Below are positions 25,108 through 34,058 of a stretch of DNA of 64,000 nucleotides, piece by piece (position 1 is the stretch's first letter; each line of letters begins with the position of its first letter). The stretch lies in contig OY970177.1 of assembly GCA_963707975.1 (NCBI GenBank), positions 1,240,001 to 1,304,000 of the forward strand, written 5' to 3'. Below the pieces are notes generated by a model that was not told the DNA's origin, searched no databases, and worked only from the letters and a program-made list of their open reading frames with translations. Made by a program: the position numbers and the translations under genes. Source of the stretch: CAVVXX01 sp963707975 (lineage in GTDB: Bacteria > Pseudomonadota > Alphaproteobacteria > Micropepsales > Micropepsaceae).

Positions 25108-25782
25108 ATGGCCGCTTCCGTTCGCATCGCGCCGTCCATCCTTTCGGCGGATTTCGCCCGCCTCGGCGAAGAGGTGGAGGCGATTGACCGCGCGGGCGCC
25201 GACCTCATCCACATCGACGTGATGGACGGGCATTTTGTACCCAACCTCACCATCGGACCCGTGGTGGTGAAAGCGATCAGGCCGCGCAGCAAGAAACCGT
25301 TCGATTGCCATCTGATGATCGCACCGGCCGATCCCTTTATCGGCGCCTTCGCCGAAGCGGGCGCCGACATCATCAGCGTGCACCCGGAGAGCGGCCCACA
25401 TGTGCACCGCACGCTGCAATTCATCCGCTCGCTGAAAAAGCACGCGGGCATCGTGCTCAATCCCGCCACGCCGGTGGAAGCGATCGACAATGTGATCGAT
25501 CTGGTGGACCTGATCCTGGTGATGACGGTCAATCCGGGTTTCGGCGGGCAGGCGTTCATCGCGAGCCAGCTCGACAAAATCCGCGCCGTGCGCGCGCGCA
25601 TCGAGAAATGCGGGCGGAAAATCGCGCTCGAAGTCGATGGCGGCATCAATCCGCAAACGGCGAAAGAGGCCATCGCCGCCGGCGCCGACACTTTGGTCGC
25701 CGGCACCGCAGTCTTTGGAGGCACTCAAGGAAGTCATGGCGGCAAGGATTATGCCACTAACATCGCGCGTCTCCGCGGATGA
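25108..25782 (+). CDS. rpe: Ribulose-phosphate 3-epimerase
   Basis: TIM-barrel enzyme of 224 residues interconverting ribulose 5-phosphate and xylulose 5-phosphate. Motifs: RIAPSILSADFARLGEE, IHIDVMDGHFVPN with metal/active-site residues, FDCHLMI, VMTVNPGFGGQAFI, and ALEVDGGINPQTAKEAIAAGA, which are all standard. The ATG at 25108 follows GTCAGG; the frame open to 24805 is not coding. The downstream heparinase-like gene starts inside the last 47 bases, so the two are translationally linked. Confidence 0.96.
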   Translation: MAASVRIAPSILSADFARLGEEVEAIDRAGADLIHIDVMDGHFVPNLTIGPVVVKAIRPRSKKPFDCHLMIAPADPFIGAFAEAGADIISVHPESGPHVHRTLQFIRSLKKHAGIVLNPATPVEAIDNVIDLVDLILVMTVNPGFGGQAFIASQLDKIRAVRARIEKCGRKIALEVDGGINPQTAKEAIAAGADTLVAGTAVFGGTQGSHGGKDYATNIARLRG

Positions 25783-27559
25783 TCATCTCCGTGTGATCGC
25801 TGAGGCGGCGGATGCCGCGCTCGCGGGCGAAGCGCCCGTGGCACAGCCTGTGCGCAGGCCTTCAACCATGGCACTCTGGCCGGAAGCGGCGCGCGAAGTT
25901 TTTGTGCACGGCTTCGACCCCATCCGTTCCTGGTTCCGGCGGGGCTGGCTTTACTGGCGCACGCTGCGCGGGCCGGTGCCCGACCGCATTATTTTCTATC
26001 CGCAAGACCCCAGCACCAAGCGCCTCGACGACGCCGACCTGATGTTCCGCGGGCGGTTCCGCTTCGCGGGCGAGACGCTGGAAGTGAAGGAAGGCTCGGT
26101 GTTCGACCGCGCCGCTCCCAGCGCCGCATTCGCGGGCGCGCTGCACGGTTTCGACTGGCTGCGCCATCTGGAGTTGGCCGGCAGCGAGGCCGCGCGCGAT
26201 CTCGCGCAAAAGCTAACCGCCGAATGGCTGACGCGAAACGCGCGTTATTCCGAACCCGCGTGGCTTCCCGAAGTGATCGCCGAGCGCTTTTTCAACCTCT
26301 GCGCACATGGGCGCTTTTTCCTGCACGGCTCGGACGTGATGTGGCGCTCGAAACTGTTCGTCTCCTTGCGCAACCAGGCCTGCGTGCTGGCGCGGCGCAT
26401 GCGCCACGCGCCGGAAGGCATGCCCCGCTTCGAAGCGGCGGCGGGGTTGGCGCTTGCGGGCGTTTGCCTTTCCGACACGCGCAACGCGGCGCAGGGTTTA
26501 AAGCAGCTCGGCATCGAGATTGGCCGCCAGATCCTGCCCGATGGCGGGCACATCGACCGCGCGCCCGAATCCCTGCTGCGCGCGTTTCTTTATCTCACCA
26601 TGGTGCAGCAGGCGCTCGAGGCCACCAACAAGCGGGTCCCCGATCAATTGCGCGCGGCGCGTGACCGCATGGCGCCGATGATACGTTTCTTCCGTCTGGG
26701 CGATGGCGGGTTGGCCGCGTTCAACGGCGGCAATGAATGCGACGCGCGCGAAGTCTCGGCTCTTTTGGCCAGCGACGACGCCAAGGGCATGCCATTCGGC
26801 CACGCGCGCTATTCCGCCTATCAGCGCATGGCGGCGGGGCGCAGTTTCGTGTTGATGGACACCGGCATCGCGCCGCCGGGCGCGTTCTCGGCGCATGCCC
26901 ATGCGGGGTGCCTGTCGTTCGAGATGAGTTCGGGCCAGCAACGCATTATCGTCAATTGCGGGGCTGCGCCGGACAATCCGCAATGGGACGGCGCGTTGCG
27001 AGTGACGGCCGCGCATTCGACGCTGACCTTGGCCGACACCTCGTCGGTGCTGGTGCTGCCCAACGGCCTGGTGCGCGATCTTCTGGGCGCGCGGCTCATC
27101 GGCGGTGCCGCCAATATCGAAACCCGGCGCAACGAGACTGCGCATGGCGTGGTGGTGGAGGCGAGCCACGACGGTTACGCGCAGCGTTTCGGTTTCGTGC
27201 ACGAACGGCGCATCGCCATGTCGCCCAAGGGTATCGTGCTGACCGGCGCCGACCGGCTAACGCCCGTTGAAACGCGCAAGCGCGGTCGGAAGGCGCCAGC
27301 GCTGCCCTTCGCCATCCGCTTTCACGTGCATCCGGATGTGAAGCTGTCGCTCGCCCAGGCTGGCGGCACGGTGCTGCTGAAACTGCCGAGTGGCGAGGGC
27401 TGGCGCTTCCGCGCGGGCGGCGGCGAGATCACGATCGAGGAAAGCGTTTATTTTGGCGGTGGAGCCCCGCGCCGCGCCGAGCAGCTGGTGATTAGCGGCG
27501 TCGTCAAGGACGAGGCCGTGGAATGCGACTGGGTGTTCGAGCTCGCCAGCGCGGCATAA
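25736..27559 (+). CDS. Heparinase II/III family protein
   Basis: Protein of 607 residues. The N-terminal two-thirds form an alpha/alpha toroid (GFDPIRSWFRRGWLYWRTLRG, DWLRHLELAGSEAARDL, PEVIAERFFNLCAHGRFFL), and the C-terminal third is the heparinase II/III beta-sheet domain with AHAHAGCLSFEMSSGQQRIIVNCGA and RVTAAHSTLTLADTSS. Alphaproteobacterial relatives often sit beside rpe, rsmB or purH; the sugar polymer substrate is not known. The start at 25736 is fixed by an AAGGAAG ribosome binding site inside rpe, giving a 47-base overlap. The frame is open further upstream to 25637, inside rpe. Confidence 0.88.
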   Translation: MAARIMPLTSRVSADDHLRVIAEAADAALAGEAPVAQPVRRPSTMALWPEAAREVFVHGFDPIRSWFRRGWLYWRTLRGPVPDRIIFYPQDPSTKRLDDADLMFRGRFRFAGETLEVKEGSVFDRAAPSAAFAGALHGFDWLRHLELAGSEAARDLAQKLTAEWLTRNARYSEPAWLPEVIAERFFNLCAHGRFFLHGSDVMWRSKLFVSLRNQACVLARRMRHAPEGMPRFEAAAGLALAGVCLSDTRNAAQGLKQLGIEIGRQILPDGGHIDRAPESLLRAFLYLTMVQQALEATNKRVPDQLRAARDRMAPMIRFFRLGDGGLAAFNGGNECDAREVSALLASDDAKGMPFGHARYSAYQRMAAGRSFVLMDTGIAPPGAFSAHAHAGCLSFEMSSGQQRIIVNCGAAPDNPQWDGALRVTAAHSTLTLADTSSVLVLPNGLVRDLLGARLIGGAANIETRRNETAHGVVVEASHDGYAQRFGFVHERRIAMSPKGIVLTGADRLTPVETRKRGRKAPALPFAIRFHVHPDVKLSLAQAGGTVLLKLPSGEGWRFRAGGGEITIEESVYFGGGAPRRAEQLVISGVVKDEAVECDWVFELASAA

Positions 27560-27615
27560 CCACGCATTTGTCAGACAAAGTTGCGCTTGCTAGCCTCGCA
27601 AGCCGGGAGAGATTC

Positions 27616-28404
27616 ATGGTCCAGCTCACATTGCCGCGGGGTAGCAGGGTCAAAAAGGGCAAGGCCTGGCCCGTCAAGACCAATGGCAAGGCGCCCACGC
27701 GCACGAAAAAGTTTCGCGTCTACCGCTACGATCCAGACGGCGCAGAAAACCCCCGGCTCGACACTTACACTATTGATCTGGACACTTGCGGGCCGATGGT
27801 TCTGGACGCGCTGATCAAAATAAAAAACGAAATAGATCCCTCGCTGGCTTTCCGCCGTTCGTGCCGCGAAGGCGTATGCGGCTCCTGCGCCATGAATATT
27901 GGCGGCTCCAACACACTGGCCTGCACCAAGGCCATTTCCGACGTGTCGGGTTCTGTGCCGATTTATCCGCTGCCGCATATGCCGGTGATGAAAGACCTTA
28001 TTCCCGACCTCACCGATTTCTATGCGCAATACGCTTCCATCAAGCCGCATCTGGAAACCAAAACGCCCGCGCCCGTCACAGAATGGAAGCAATCGCCCCA
28101 AGACCGCGCCAAGCTCGACGGGCTCTATGAGTGCATTCTCTGCGCCTGCTGCTCGACCTCGTGCCCGAGTTACTGGTGGAACCCGGAACGCTTTCTGGGC
28201 CCGGCCGCATTGCTGCAGGCCTATCGCTGGATCGCAGATTCCCGCGATGAGGCCAAGGGCGAGCGGCTCGACAATCTGGAAGACCCGTTCCGGCTTTACC
28301 GCTGCCACACCATCATGAATTGCGCCAATGTCTGCCCCAAGGGTTTGAACCCTTCACAGGCCATCGGCGAAATCAAGCAGATGATGGTGAAGCGGGCGTT
28401 TTAG
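27616..28404 (+). CDS. sdhB: Succinate dehydrogenase iron-sulfur subunit SdhB
   Basis: Complex II electron-transfer subunit of 262 residues holding three Fe-S clusters: CREGVCGSCAMNIGG for [2Fe-2S], CILCACCSTSCPSYWWN for [4Fe-4S], and CHTIMNCANVCPKGLNP for [3Fe-4S]/[4Fe-4S]. KFRVYRYDPDGAENP gives the standard start region, preceded by a basic tail of about 30 residues. Its partners sdhC, sdhD and sdhA are 2.6 to 5.2 kb away on the other strand, separated by rpe and the heparinase-like gene. The gene starts 56 bases after that gene's stop with a GGGAGAG ribosome binding site. Confidence 0.97.
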   Translation: MVQLTLPRGSRVKKGKAWPVKTNGKAPTRTKKFRVYRYDPDGAENPRLDTYTIDLDTCGPMVLDALIKIKNEIDPSLAFRRSCREGVCGSCAMNIGGSNTLACTKAISDVSGSVPIYPLPHMPVMKDLIPDLTDFYAQYASIKPHLETKTPAPVTEWKQSPQDRAKLDGLYECILCACCSTSCPSYWWNPERFLGPAALLQAYRWIADSRDEAKGERLDNLEDPFRLYRCHTIMNCANVCPKGLNPSQAIGEIKQMMVKRAF

Positions 28405-29255
28405 GCCGCGCGCTTCATTCCATTCGCGCGCATGTTCATCACGCGCCACAACGTGGCACTGGCCATCGCGCTTAAGCGCCCCGCGGGGTTGAGGCCAGCC
28501 GGCTTCGCCACCATTTTCACCAGCTTGTCGACATGGTGGCGGCGGTAAAGCGTGATCACCTTGGCGTTGTAGGCGCGCGTGCATCCGGCGCGGTCGTAGG
28601 GAATTTCCTTTTCCTGTTCCGGCGCGACATTGGCGCAGTAATAGGCGTAGGCGAGTTCATCGTCATCGGCTTCGCGCACGCGAGTCACGGCCACCCATAA
28701 TTTGCGCCATGCCGGCAGGTCGCGTTCCTGCTCGGCCTGCAGCATTTCGTAGAATAATTTATAATGACGGAATTCGTCGGCGGCGATACGGCCCGCCACT
28801 TCCTTCAGCACCGGCTCGTCGGTTGCCTCGCGCATGGCGGTATAGAACGACGAGGTGCCGCTTTCCACCACGCAGCGCGAAATCATTTCGCCGCGCCTAC
28901 TGCCGCGCACGCTGCCGTCGCCATCGACGAAATGCGCCGGGCAGTAACCTTCGCGGAAACGCGCGAAGGCTTGCTTGAAGTTGAACGTCGGATCGGCCAT
29001 TTCGGCCCAGCGCCCCAGCGCCAGTCCGTGCTGCACTTCCTCTTCGCCCCAGCGTTCGATGGTGGCGATGGTTTCGGCCGGCGCGCCGCGATAGACGCGC
29101 TTGAGGTAGTCCACGTAATCGCGCGCGTTGTATTCGACGAGCGCCGCGCCTTTTACGGCGGGCAACAAATAGAGGTCGACTTTCGTGGCGTCGAAGCGCT
29201 GCCAGTCCACGTCGTCGAGCGACCAGCCCTGCTTATAGACCGCGCTTTCGACCAT
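28401..29255 (-). CDS. Ferritin-like diiron domain protein (acyl-ACP-desaturase-like)
   Basis: Helical protein of 284 residues. Two carboxylate-histidine motifs occur: ERWGEEEVQHGLAL near residue 70 and AADEFRHYKLFYEML near residue 160, the E-x2-H pattern of diiron ferritin-like proteins (ferritin superfamily, acyl-ACP desaturase type). Between them is ESGTSSFYTAMREATDEPVLKEVAGRIA. A diiron-dependent oxidation is likely, substrate unknown. The C-terminal half is basic (YRRHHVDKLVKMVAKP). Its stop overlaps the end of convergent sdhB by 4 bases. Confidence 0.8.
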   Translation of the reverse strand: MVESAVYKQGWSLDDVDWQRFDATKVDLYLLPAVKGAALVEYNARDYVDYLKRVYRGAPAETIATIERWGEEEVQHGLALGRWAEMADPTFNFKQAFARFREGYCPAHFVDGDGSVRGSRRGEMISRCVVESGTSSFYTAMREATDEPVLKEVAGRIAADEFRHYKLFYEMLQAEQERDLPAWRKLWVAVTRVREADDDELAYAYYCANVAPEQEKEIPYDRAGCTRAYNAKVITLYRRHHVDKLVKMVAKPAGLNPAGRLSAMASATLWRVMNMRANGMKRAA

Positions 29256-29531
29256 CCCTTGAACCCTTCATGTCCCAGCGGCCATTGCCCTGGCCTTGGC
29301 CCAAACTACCCCAACCAAGCTGGGCCGCAAACCAATTTGACGCTGCCGGCGGCCGCCGCCAGCCCGGAAGTCCTTAAAATAATTGCATATTCCGTCACAG
29401 CTAACAGCCATTAAAGAAAACAGGCAAAGCCCGCGCAGGTGGCATAGCCCCTTGCGACCTGCACCCCGGCGCTGACCCGCCCAGTGCGCGGTGATAAAGA
29501 TGAACGGCCAGTACCGACCGCCCCGGGGCAC

Positions 29532-31328
29532 ATGCGCCAGCTACTCAAAGCGGCACAAGCAAGAAAACTCGACCGTATCGCGGTGGCCTATGCGGTCGCC
29601 GGGTGGGTTCTGGTGCAGGGCGCCGCGATTGTGTTTCCCGCCTTCGACGCGCCGGTATGGACACTAAGGGCTTTTATCGTCGCGGTTGTCATCGGCTTTC
29701 CGGCGGCGCTGGCGATTGCCTGGTTTGCCATGCCCCACACAGAAACCGCCGAGGATACGCCGGGCGCCGTGTCGCACCGCGAGGTCGTGCTGCTCGCTTT
29801 GCTTGGCGTGGTGCTGCTGCTGTCTCTTGGCGAGCTTGGCTATGTGATATTGCGGCATGCGCCAGCACCGCCACCGCCCGTGCCGGCGCCCAATACGCCC
29901 GCCGAAGCCTCCATCGCCGTGCTTCCCTTCGTGAACATGAGTGGCGATCCCAACAGGGAAATCGTTTCCGACGGCATTTCGGAAGAGCTGTTGAACGATC
30001 TTTCCAATGTGCCCGCATTGCGGGTGGCGGCGCGCACGTCGTCCTTCGCCTTCAAGGGCAAGAACGAGGACATCAAGCAGATCGCGCGCGTGCTGGCCGT
30101 GCGCGCGGTGCTGGAAGGCAGTATTCGCGAGGACGGCCAGGAAATCCGTATCACTGCGCAACTCATCAACGCCGCCGACGGCTATCATTTGTGGTCGGCG
30201 ACATATGACCGCAACATGACCAGCATCCTAATCCTCGAGGATGAGATCGCGCGCGCGATCACGGCGGCCTTGACACACCAGCTGCTGGGCACGCCCGCTG
30301 CGGCGCCGGCCGGCAAGCCCGCGTCGATCGATCCCGAAGCCCACCAAAAATATCTCGAAGGCCAGCATTATCTCGGGCCGCGCACTCAGGAGGGCGTGGC
30401 CAAGGCAGTCGAGCTGTTCAAGCAGGTGACAGCGCTGCAACCCGATTTCGCCGATGGTTTTGCTGCGTTGGGACGCGCGCTGATCAACCACGCCGAATAT
30501 CATCCCGAAGAGGGAGATCTGCTACCCGAAGCGCAGGCGGCGCTCAAACGCGCGCTGGAACTCGATCCGAACAATCTGGAGGCGCTGGCCGCCCATCTCG
30601 ATCTGGCCCTGCACCGGCTCGATTGGCAAACCGCCGGCGCCGACGCCAGGCGCATGGAAACCATCAACCCGAACAGCGCCACCGTGCTGCATGAGATGTT
30701 CCGCTATTATCAGGTGCTCGGCTTCCCGCATCGCGCGCTCGCAACCGTGCGCAATGTGGTGAAACTCGATCCGCTCTCTTTCGTCGATCATTATAACGTC
30801 GTAGCAGCGCTCATTCACAACGGGCAATGGGCGGAAGCGGCCGATGCCGGGCGCGAGGCGCTGGCGCTTGAGCCCAATCAGACCGAGACGCTGGCGATGC
30901 TTTGCACGGCTTATGCGAACAGCAATCGCCTGGCCGACGCGCATGCGACCCTGGCGCAGATTTCGCAGTCAAAGGACGCGACGTCGCGCGCAGGTTGCCA
31001 GTTCGATATCGCCGTCGGCGAACACAGGCTGGCGGACGCGCGCAAGATCGTGGACAAGCTGGCTGCGCAATATCCGAAGGGCGATTTCGGCGCGCCCGAC
31101 ATTGGAGAATCCTATGCGGGGGCGGGCGATTTCGCCAAGGCGCTCCGCTGGTTCACGCGCGCCTATGACGGCGGGGATTTCGCGCTTTTTACCATTGCCT
31201 ATTCCCGCTCCGTTCCGGCCGCGTTCTTCGAGACCGAAGGCTGGAAGGCGCTGCTGCAGCGGCCGCTGTTCAAGGACTGGCAGGCGGCGCACGATCAGCT
31301 CGCAGCAGAGCTGGCTTCCGGCAAATAA
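29532..31328 (+). CDS. Membrane-anchored TolB/FlgO-like and TPR protein
   Basis: Protein of 598 residues from the ATG at 29532. The N-terminal region RKLDRIAVAYAVAGWVLVQGAAIVFPAF is the two-helix module often found in CadC/adenylate-cyclase-like regulators, followed by helix REVVLLALLGVVLLLSLGELGYVIL. Then comes ASIAVLPFVNMSGDPNREIVSDGISEELLNDLSNVPALRVAARTSSFAFKGKNEDIKQIARVLAVRAVLEGSIR, the FlgO/TolB-like fold, and then TPR-type helices to the end. No DNA-binding or cyclase domain is present. An upstream in-frame GTG at 29484 is an alternative start. Convergent with atpC, with no gap. Confidence 0.82.
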   Translation: MRQLLKAAQARKLDRIAVAYAVAGWVLVQGAAIVFPAFDAPVWTLRAFIVAVVIGFPAALAIAWFAMPHTETAEDTPGAVSHREVVLLALLGVVLLLSLGELGYVILRHAPAPPPPVPAPNTPAEASIAVLPFVNMSGDPNREIVSDGISEELLNDLSNVPALRVAARTSSFAFKGKNEDIKQIARVLAVRAVLEGSIREDGQEIRITAQLINAADGYHLWSATYDRNMTSILILEDEIARAITAALTHQLLGTPAAAPAGKPASIDPEAHQKYLEGQHYLGPRTQEGVAKAVELFKQVTALQPDFADGFAALGRALINHAEYHPEEGDLLPEAQAALKRALELDPNNLEALAAHLDLALHRLDWQTAGADARRMETINPNSATVLHEMFRYYQVLGFPHRALATVRNVVKLDPLSFVDHYNVVAALIHNGQWAEAADAGREALALEPNQTETLAMLCTAYANSNRLADAHATLAQISQSKDATSRAGCQFDIAVGEHRLADARKIVDKLAAQYPKGDFGAPDIGESYAGAGDFAKALRWFTRAYDGGDFALFTIAYSRSVPAAFFETEGWKALLQRPLFKDWQAAHDQLAAELASGK

Positions 31329-31727
31329 TCAGAGCATCGCGCGCACGAGGCGAAGATGATCGAGAGCTTCGGCCACGCGCGCGCGCTCCGGCTCGCTCTT
31401 GGCGGCGATCAGATCTTCTTCCATGTCCTTGATGCGCTGTTCTAGCGCCGCAACGTCGAATTCGCTCATCGGCATAGCCTCTTCGGCCAGCACGGTGATG
31501 GTGGTTGGGTTCACCTCGGCGAAGCCGCCGCGGATGAAGAGGCGCAGCCCGTCATGGCTACCGCCTTTCACCTCGATGACGCCGGGCTTGAGGCCCGCCA
31601 TCACCGGCGCGTGGCCGGCGAGGGCGCCGAAATAGCCATCGGCGCCCGGCGCAGTGACCATGTCGACATCATCAGACAACAGCAACCGCTCGGGCGAGAC
31701 CAGATCGAAGTGGATGGTGCCGGTCAT
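31329..31727 (-). CDS. atpC: F1 ATP synthase epsilon subunit
   Basis: Subunit of 132 residues: GTIHFDLVSPERLLLSDDVDMVTAPGADGYFGALAGHAPVMAGLKPGVI is the beta-sandwich domain, and the C-terminal two helices (SEFDVAALEQRIKDMEEDLI) couple rotation and regulation. Last gene of the atpHAGDC operon, overlapping atpD's stop by one base at 31727. The cytosolic F1 head makes ATP from ADP and phosphate driven by proton flow through Fo. Confidence 0.95.
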   Translation of the reverse strand: MTGTIHFDLVSPERLLLSDDVDMVTAPGADGYFGALAGHAPVMAGLKPGVIEVKGGSHDGLRLFIRGGFAEVNPTTITVLAEEAMPMSEFDVAALEQRIKDMEEDLIAAKSEPERARVAEALDHLRLVRAML

Positions 31728-33175
31728 TAGGCCGCCTCCGCCGCCATTTTCTGCGCCTTCTTCACTGCGTCCTCGATGGTGCCGACCATATAGAACGCCG
31801 ATTCCGGCAGATGGTCGTAAACGCCTTTGGCCACGGCCGCGAAGCCCTTCACCGTGTCGGCCAGATCGACGAACAGGCCGGGGAAGCCGGTGAACACTTC
31901 GGCGACATGGAAAGGCTGCGACAGGAAGCGTTGGATTTTGCGCGCGCGCGCGACGATGAGCTTGTCTTCTTCCGACAGCTCGTCCATGCCCAGAATGGCG
32001 ATGATGTCCTGCAGCGATTTGTAGCGTTGCAAGATTTGCTGCACCTCGCGCGCCACGCGGTAATGCTCTTCGCCCACCACGCGGGGGTCCAAGATGCGCG
32101 AGGTGGAATCGAGCGGATCGACGGCCGGGTAAATACCGAGCTCGGCGATCTGGCGCGACAGCACGGTGGTGGCGTCCAGATGAGCGAACGAGGTGGCGGG
32201 CGCCGGATCGGTCAAATCGTCGGCGGGAACGTAGATCGCCTGGACGCTCGTGATCGAGCCCTTGGTGGTTGAAGTAATGCGTTCCTGAAGCGCACCCATA
32301 TCGGTGGCGAGTGTGGGCTGATAGCCCACAGCCGACGGAATGCGGCCCAGCAGCGCCGATACTTCGGAACCCGCTTGCGTGAAGCGGAAGATGTTGTCAA
32401 CGAAGAAGAGGACGTCCTGGCCCTGATCGCGGAAATATTCCGCGACGGTGAGGCCAGAAAGGCCGACGCGCGCGCGGGCGCCCGGCGGCTCGTTCATTTG
32501 GCCGAAGACGAGCGCGCATTTGCTGCCCTCGGTCGAGCCTTTCTTCGGGTCCTTGTTCACGCCGGATTCGATCATCTCGTGATAAAGATCGTTGCCTTCG
32601 CGCGTGCGCTCGCCCACGCCCGCGAACACGGAATAACCGCCGTGCTTCTTGGCGACGTTGTTGATCAGTTCCTGAATGATCACGGTCTTGCCAACGCCTG
32701 CGCCGCCGAACAGGCCGACCTTGCCGCCCTTGGCGTAGGGCGCCAGCAGATCGATCACCTTGATGCCGGTGACCAGCACCTGGGCTTCGGTCGATTGATC
32801 GACAAAAGCGGGTGCTTCCTGATGGATGGCGCGGCGTTCCTTGGTCTTGATGGGCCCCGCTTCATCCACCGGCTCGCCGATCACGTTGATGATGCGCCCC
32901 AGCGTTGCGTCGCCCACCGGCACGGAAATGGCCTGGCCGGTGTCGTTCACCTTCTGCCCGCGCACCAGGCCTTCGGTGGAATCCATGGCGACGGAGCGCA
33001 CGGTGGATTGGCCCAGATGCTGCGCCACTTCCAGCACGAGACGCTGCCCGCGGTTTTCGGTTTCCAGCGCGTTCAAAATTTCCGGCAGTTCGCCGTCGAA
33101 CTGCACGTCCACCACGGCGCCCATCACCTGGGTGACATGGCCCATTTTGTTGCTGGCTTTTGCAGGAGCGTTCAT
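31727..33175 (-). CDS. atpD: F1 ATP synthase beta subunit
   Basis: Catalytic subunit, 482 residues. Motifs: GGAGVGKTVIIQELINNVAKKHGG (Walker A), GERTREGNDLYHEM, ALVFGQMNEPPGARARVGLSGLTVAEYFRDQ, and the terminal RFLSQPFHVAEVFTGFPG; all canonical. The ATG at 33175 is preceded by AAAGG; the ORF open to 33220 would add a basic nonconserved segment. It lies 13 bases downstream of atpG. Confidence 0.97.
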   Translation of the reverse strand: MNAPAKASNKMGHVTQVMGAVVDVQFDGELPEILNALETENRGQRLVLEVAQHLGQSTVRSVAMDSTEGLVRGQKVNDTGQAISVPVGDATLGRIINVIGEPVDEAGPIKTKERRAIHQEAPAFVDQSTEAQVLVTGIKVIDLLAPYAKGGKVGLFGGAGVGKTVIIQELINNVAKKHGGYSVFAGVGERTREGNDLYHEMIESGVNKDPKKGSTEGSKCALVFGQMNEPPGARARVGLSGLTVAEYFRDQGQDVLFFVDNIFRFTQAGSEVSALLGRIPSAVGYQPTLATDMGALQERITSTTKGSITSVQAIYVPADDLTDPAPATSFAHLDATTVLSRQIAELGIYPAVDPLDSTSRILDPRVVGEEHYRVAREVQQILQRYKSLQDIIAILGMDELSEEDKLIVARARKIQRFLSQPFHVAEVFTGFPGLFVDLADTVKGFAAVAKGVYDHLPESAFYMVGTIEDAVKKAQKMAAEAA

Positions 33176-33188
33176 AACGTAACCTTTC

Positions 33189-34058
33189 TTACAGCGCTTC
33201 CGCGCCCGAGATGATTTCAATCAGTTCCTTGGTGATCATGGCTTGGCGCGTACGGTTGTATTGCAGCGTCAGGCGATCGAGCACGTCGCCCGCATTGCGC
33301 GTGGCGCTATCCATTGCGCTCATCTGCGCCCCATAGAACGAGGCCGCGTTTTCCAGGAGCGCGCGGAATATCTGCACCGAAACATTGCGCGGCAGCAATT
33401 GGGCGAGAATTTCGCTTTGCTCCGGCTCGTAATCGTAGAACACGCTGGGTTCCAGCGGTTCCTTTACGGGCGGCGGTATAAGCTGTTGCGCGGTTGGCAC
33501 CTGGCTGATGACCGATTTGAAGCGCGAATAAAACAAGGTGGCGACATCGAATTCGCCGGCCTCGAACCTTTCAAGCACGCGTTGGCCCAAATCGCGCGCA
33601 TTGGCGAAGGCGATACGCTTCACCTGCGTCATCTCGATAGTTTCGATGATATGCTTGCCGTAAAGTCTTTTCAGCTGGTCGCGGCCCTTGCGGCCGATGC
33701 AGAGGATTTTCACCTGCTTGCCGTCGCGGAGAAGCCGCTCTATTTCGGCGCGTGCGCGCTTGACGATGTTGGTATTGAAGCCGCCGCAGAGGCCGCGGTC
33801 GGCCGTGGCGACGATCAAGAGATGCACGTCGCTTTTGCCTGTTCCGGCAAGAAGCTTGGGTGCACCCGGATTGTCCTTGAGGGCCTCCGCGAGGCTCGCG
33901 ATCACCGCCTGCATCTTTTCGCCATAGGGGCGCGCCGCAATGGCCGCGTCCTGCGCGCGTTTGAGTTTGCTAGCCGCCACCATCTGCATGGCGCGCGTGA
34001 TCTTGCGCGTGGCTTTCACGCTTGAAATACGGTTGCGGAAGGCTTTCAGGCTGGGCAT
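33189..34058 (-). CDS. atpG: F1 ATP synthase gamma subunit
   Basis: Rotor shaft subunit of 289 residues. MPSLKAFRNRISSVKATRKITRAMQMVAASKLKRAQ is the conserved N-terminal coiled-coil start, and the C-terminal SAMDSATRNAGDVLDRLTLQYNRTRQAMITKELIEIISGAEAL is the matching coil end. It connects the alpha/beta hexamer to Fo and drives catalytic changes by rotating. Starts with ATG that overlaps the atpA stop by one base; 13 bases before atpD. Confidence 0.96.
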   Translation of the reverse strand: MPSLKAFRNRISSVKATRKITRAMQMVAASKLKRAQDAAIAARPYGEKMQAVIASLAEALKDNPGAPKLLAGTGKSDVHLLIVATADRGLCGGFNTNIVKRARAEIERLLRDGKQVKILCIGRKGRDQLKRLYGKHIIETIEMTQVKRIAFANARDLGQRVLERFEAGEFDVATLFYSRFKSVISQVPTAQQLIPPPVKEPLEPSVFYDYEPEQSEILAQLLPRNVSVQIFRALLENAASFYGAQMSAMDSATRNAGDVLDRLTLQYNRTRQAMITKELIEIISGAEAL

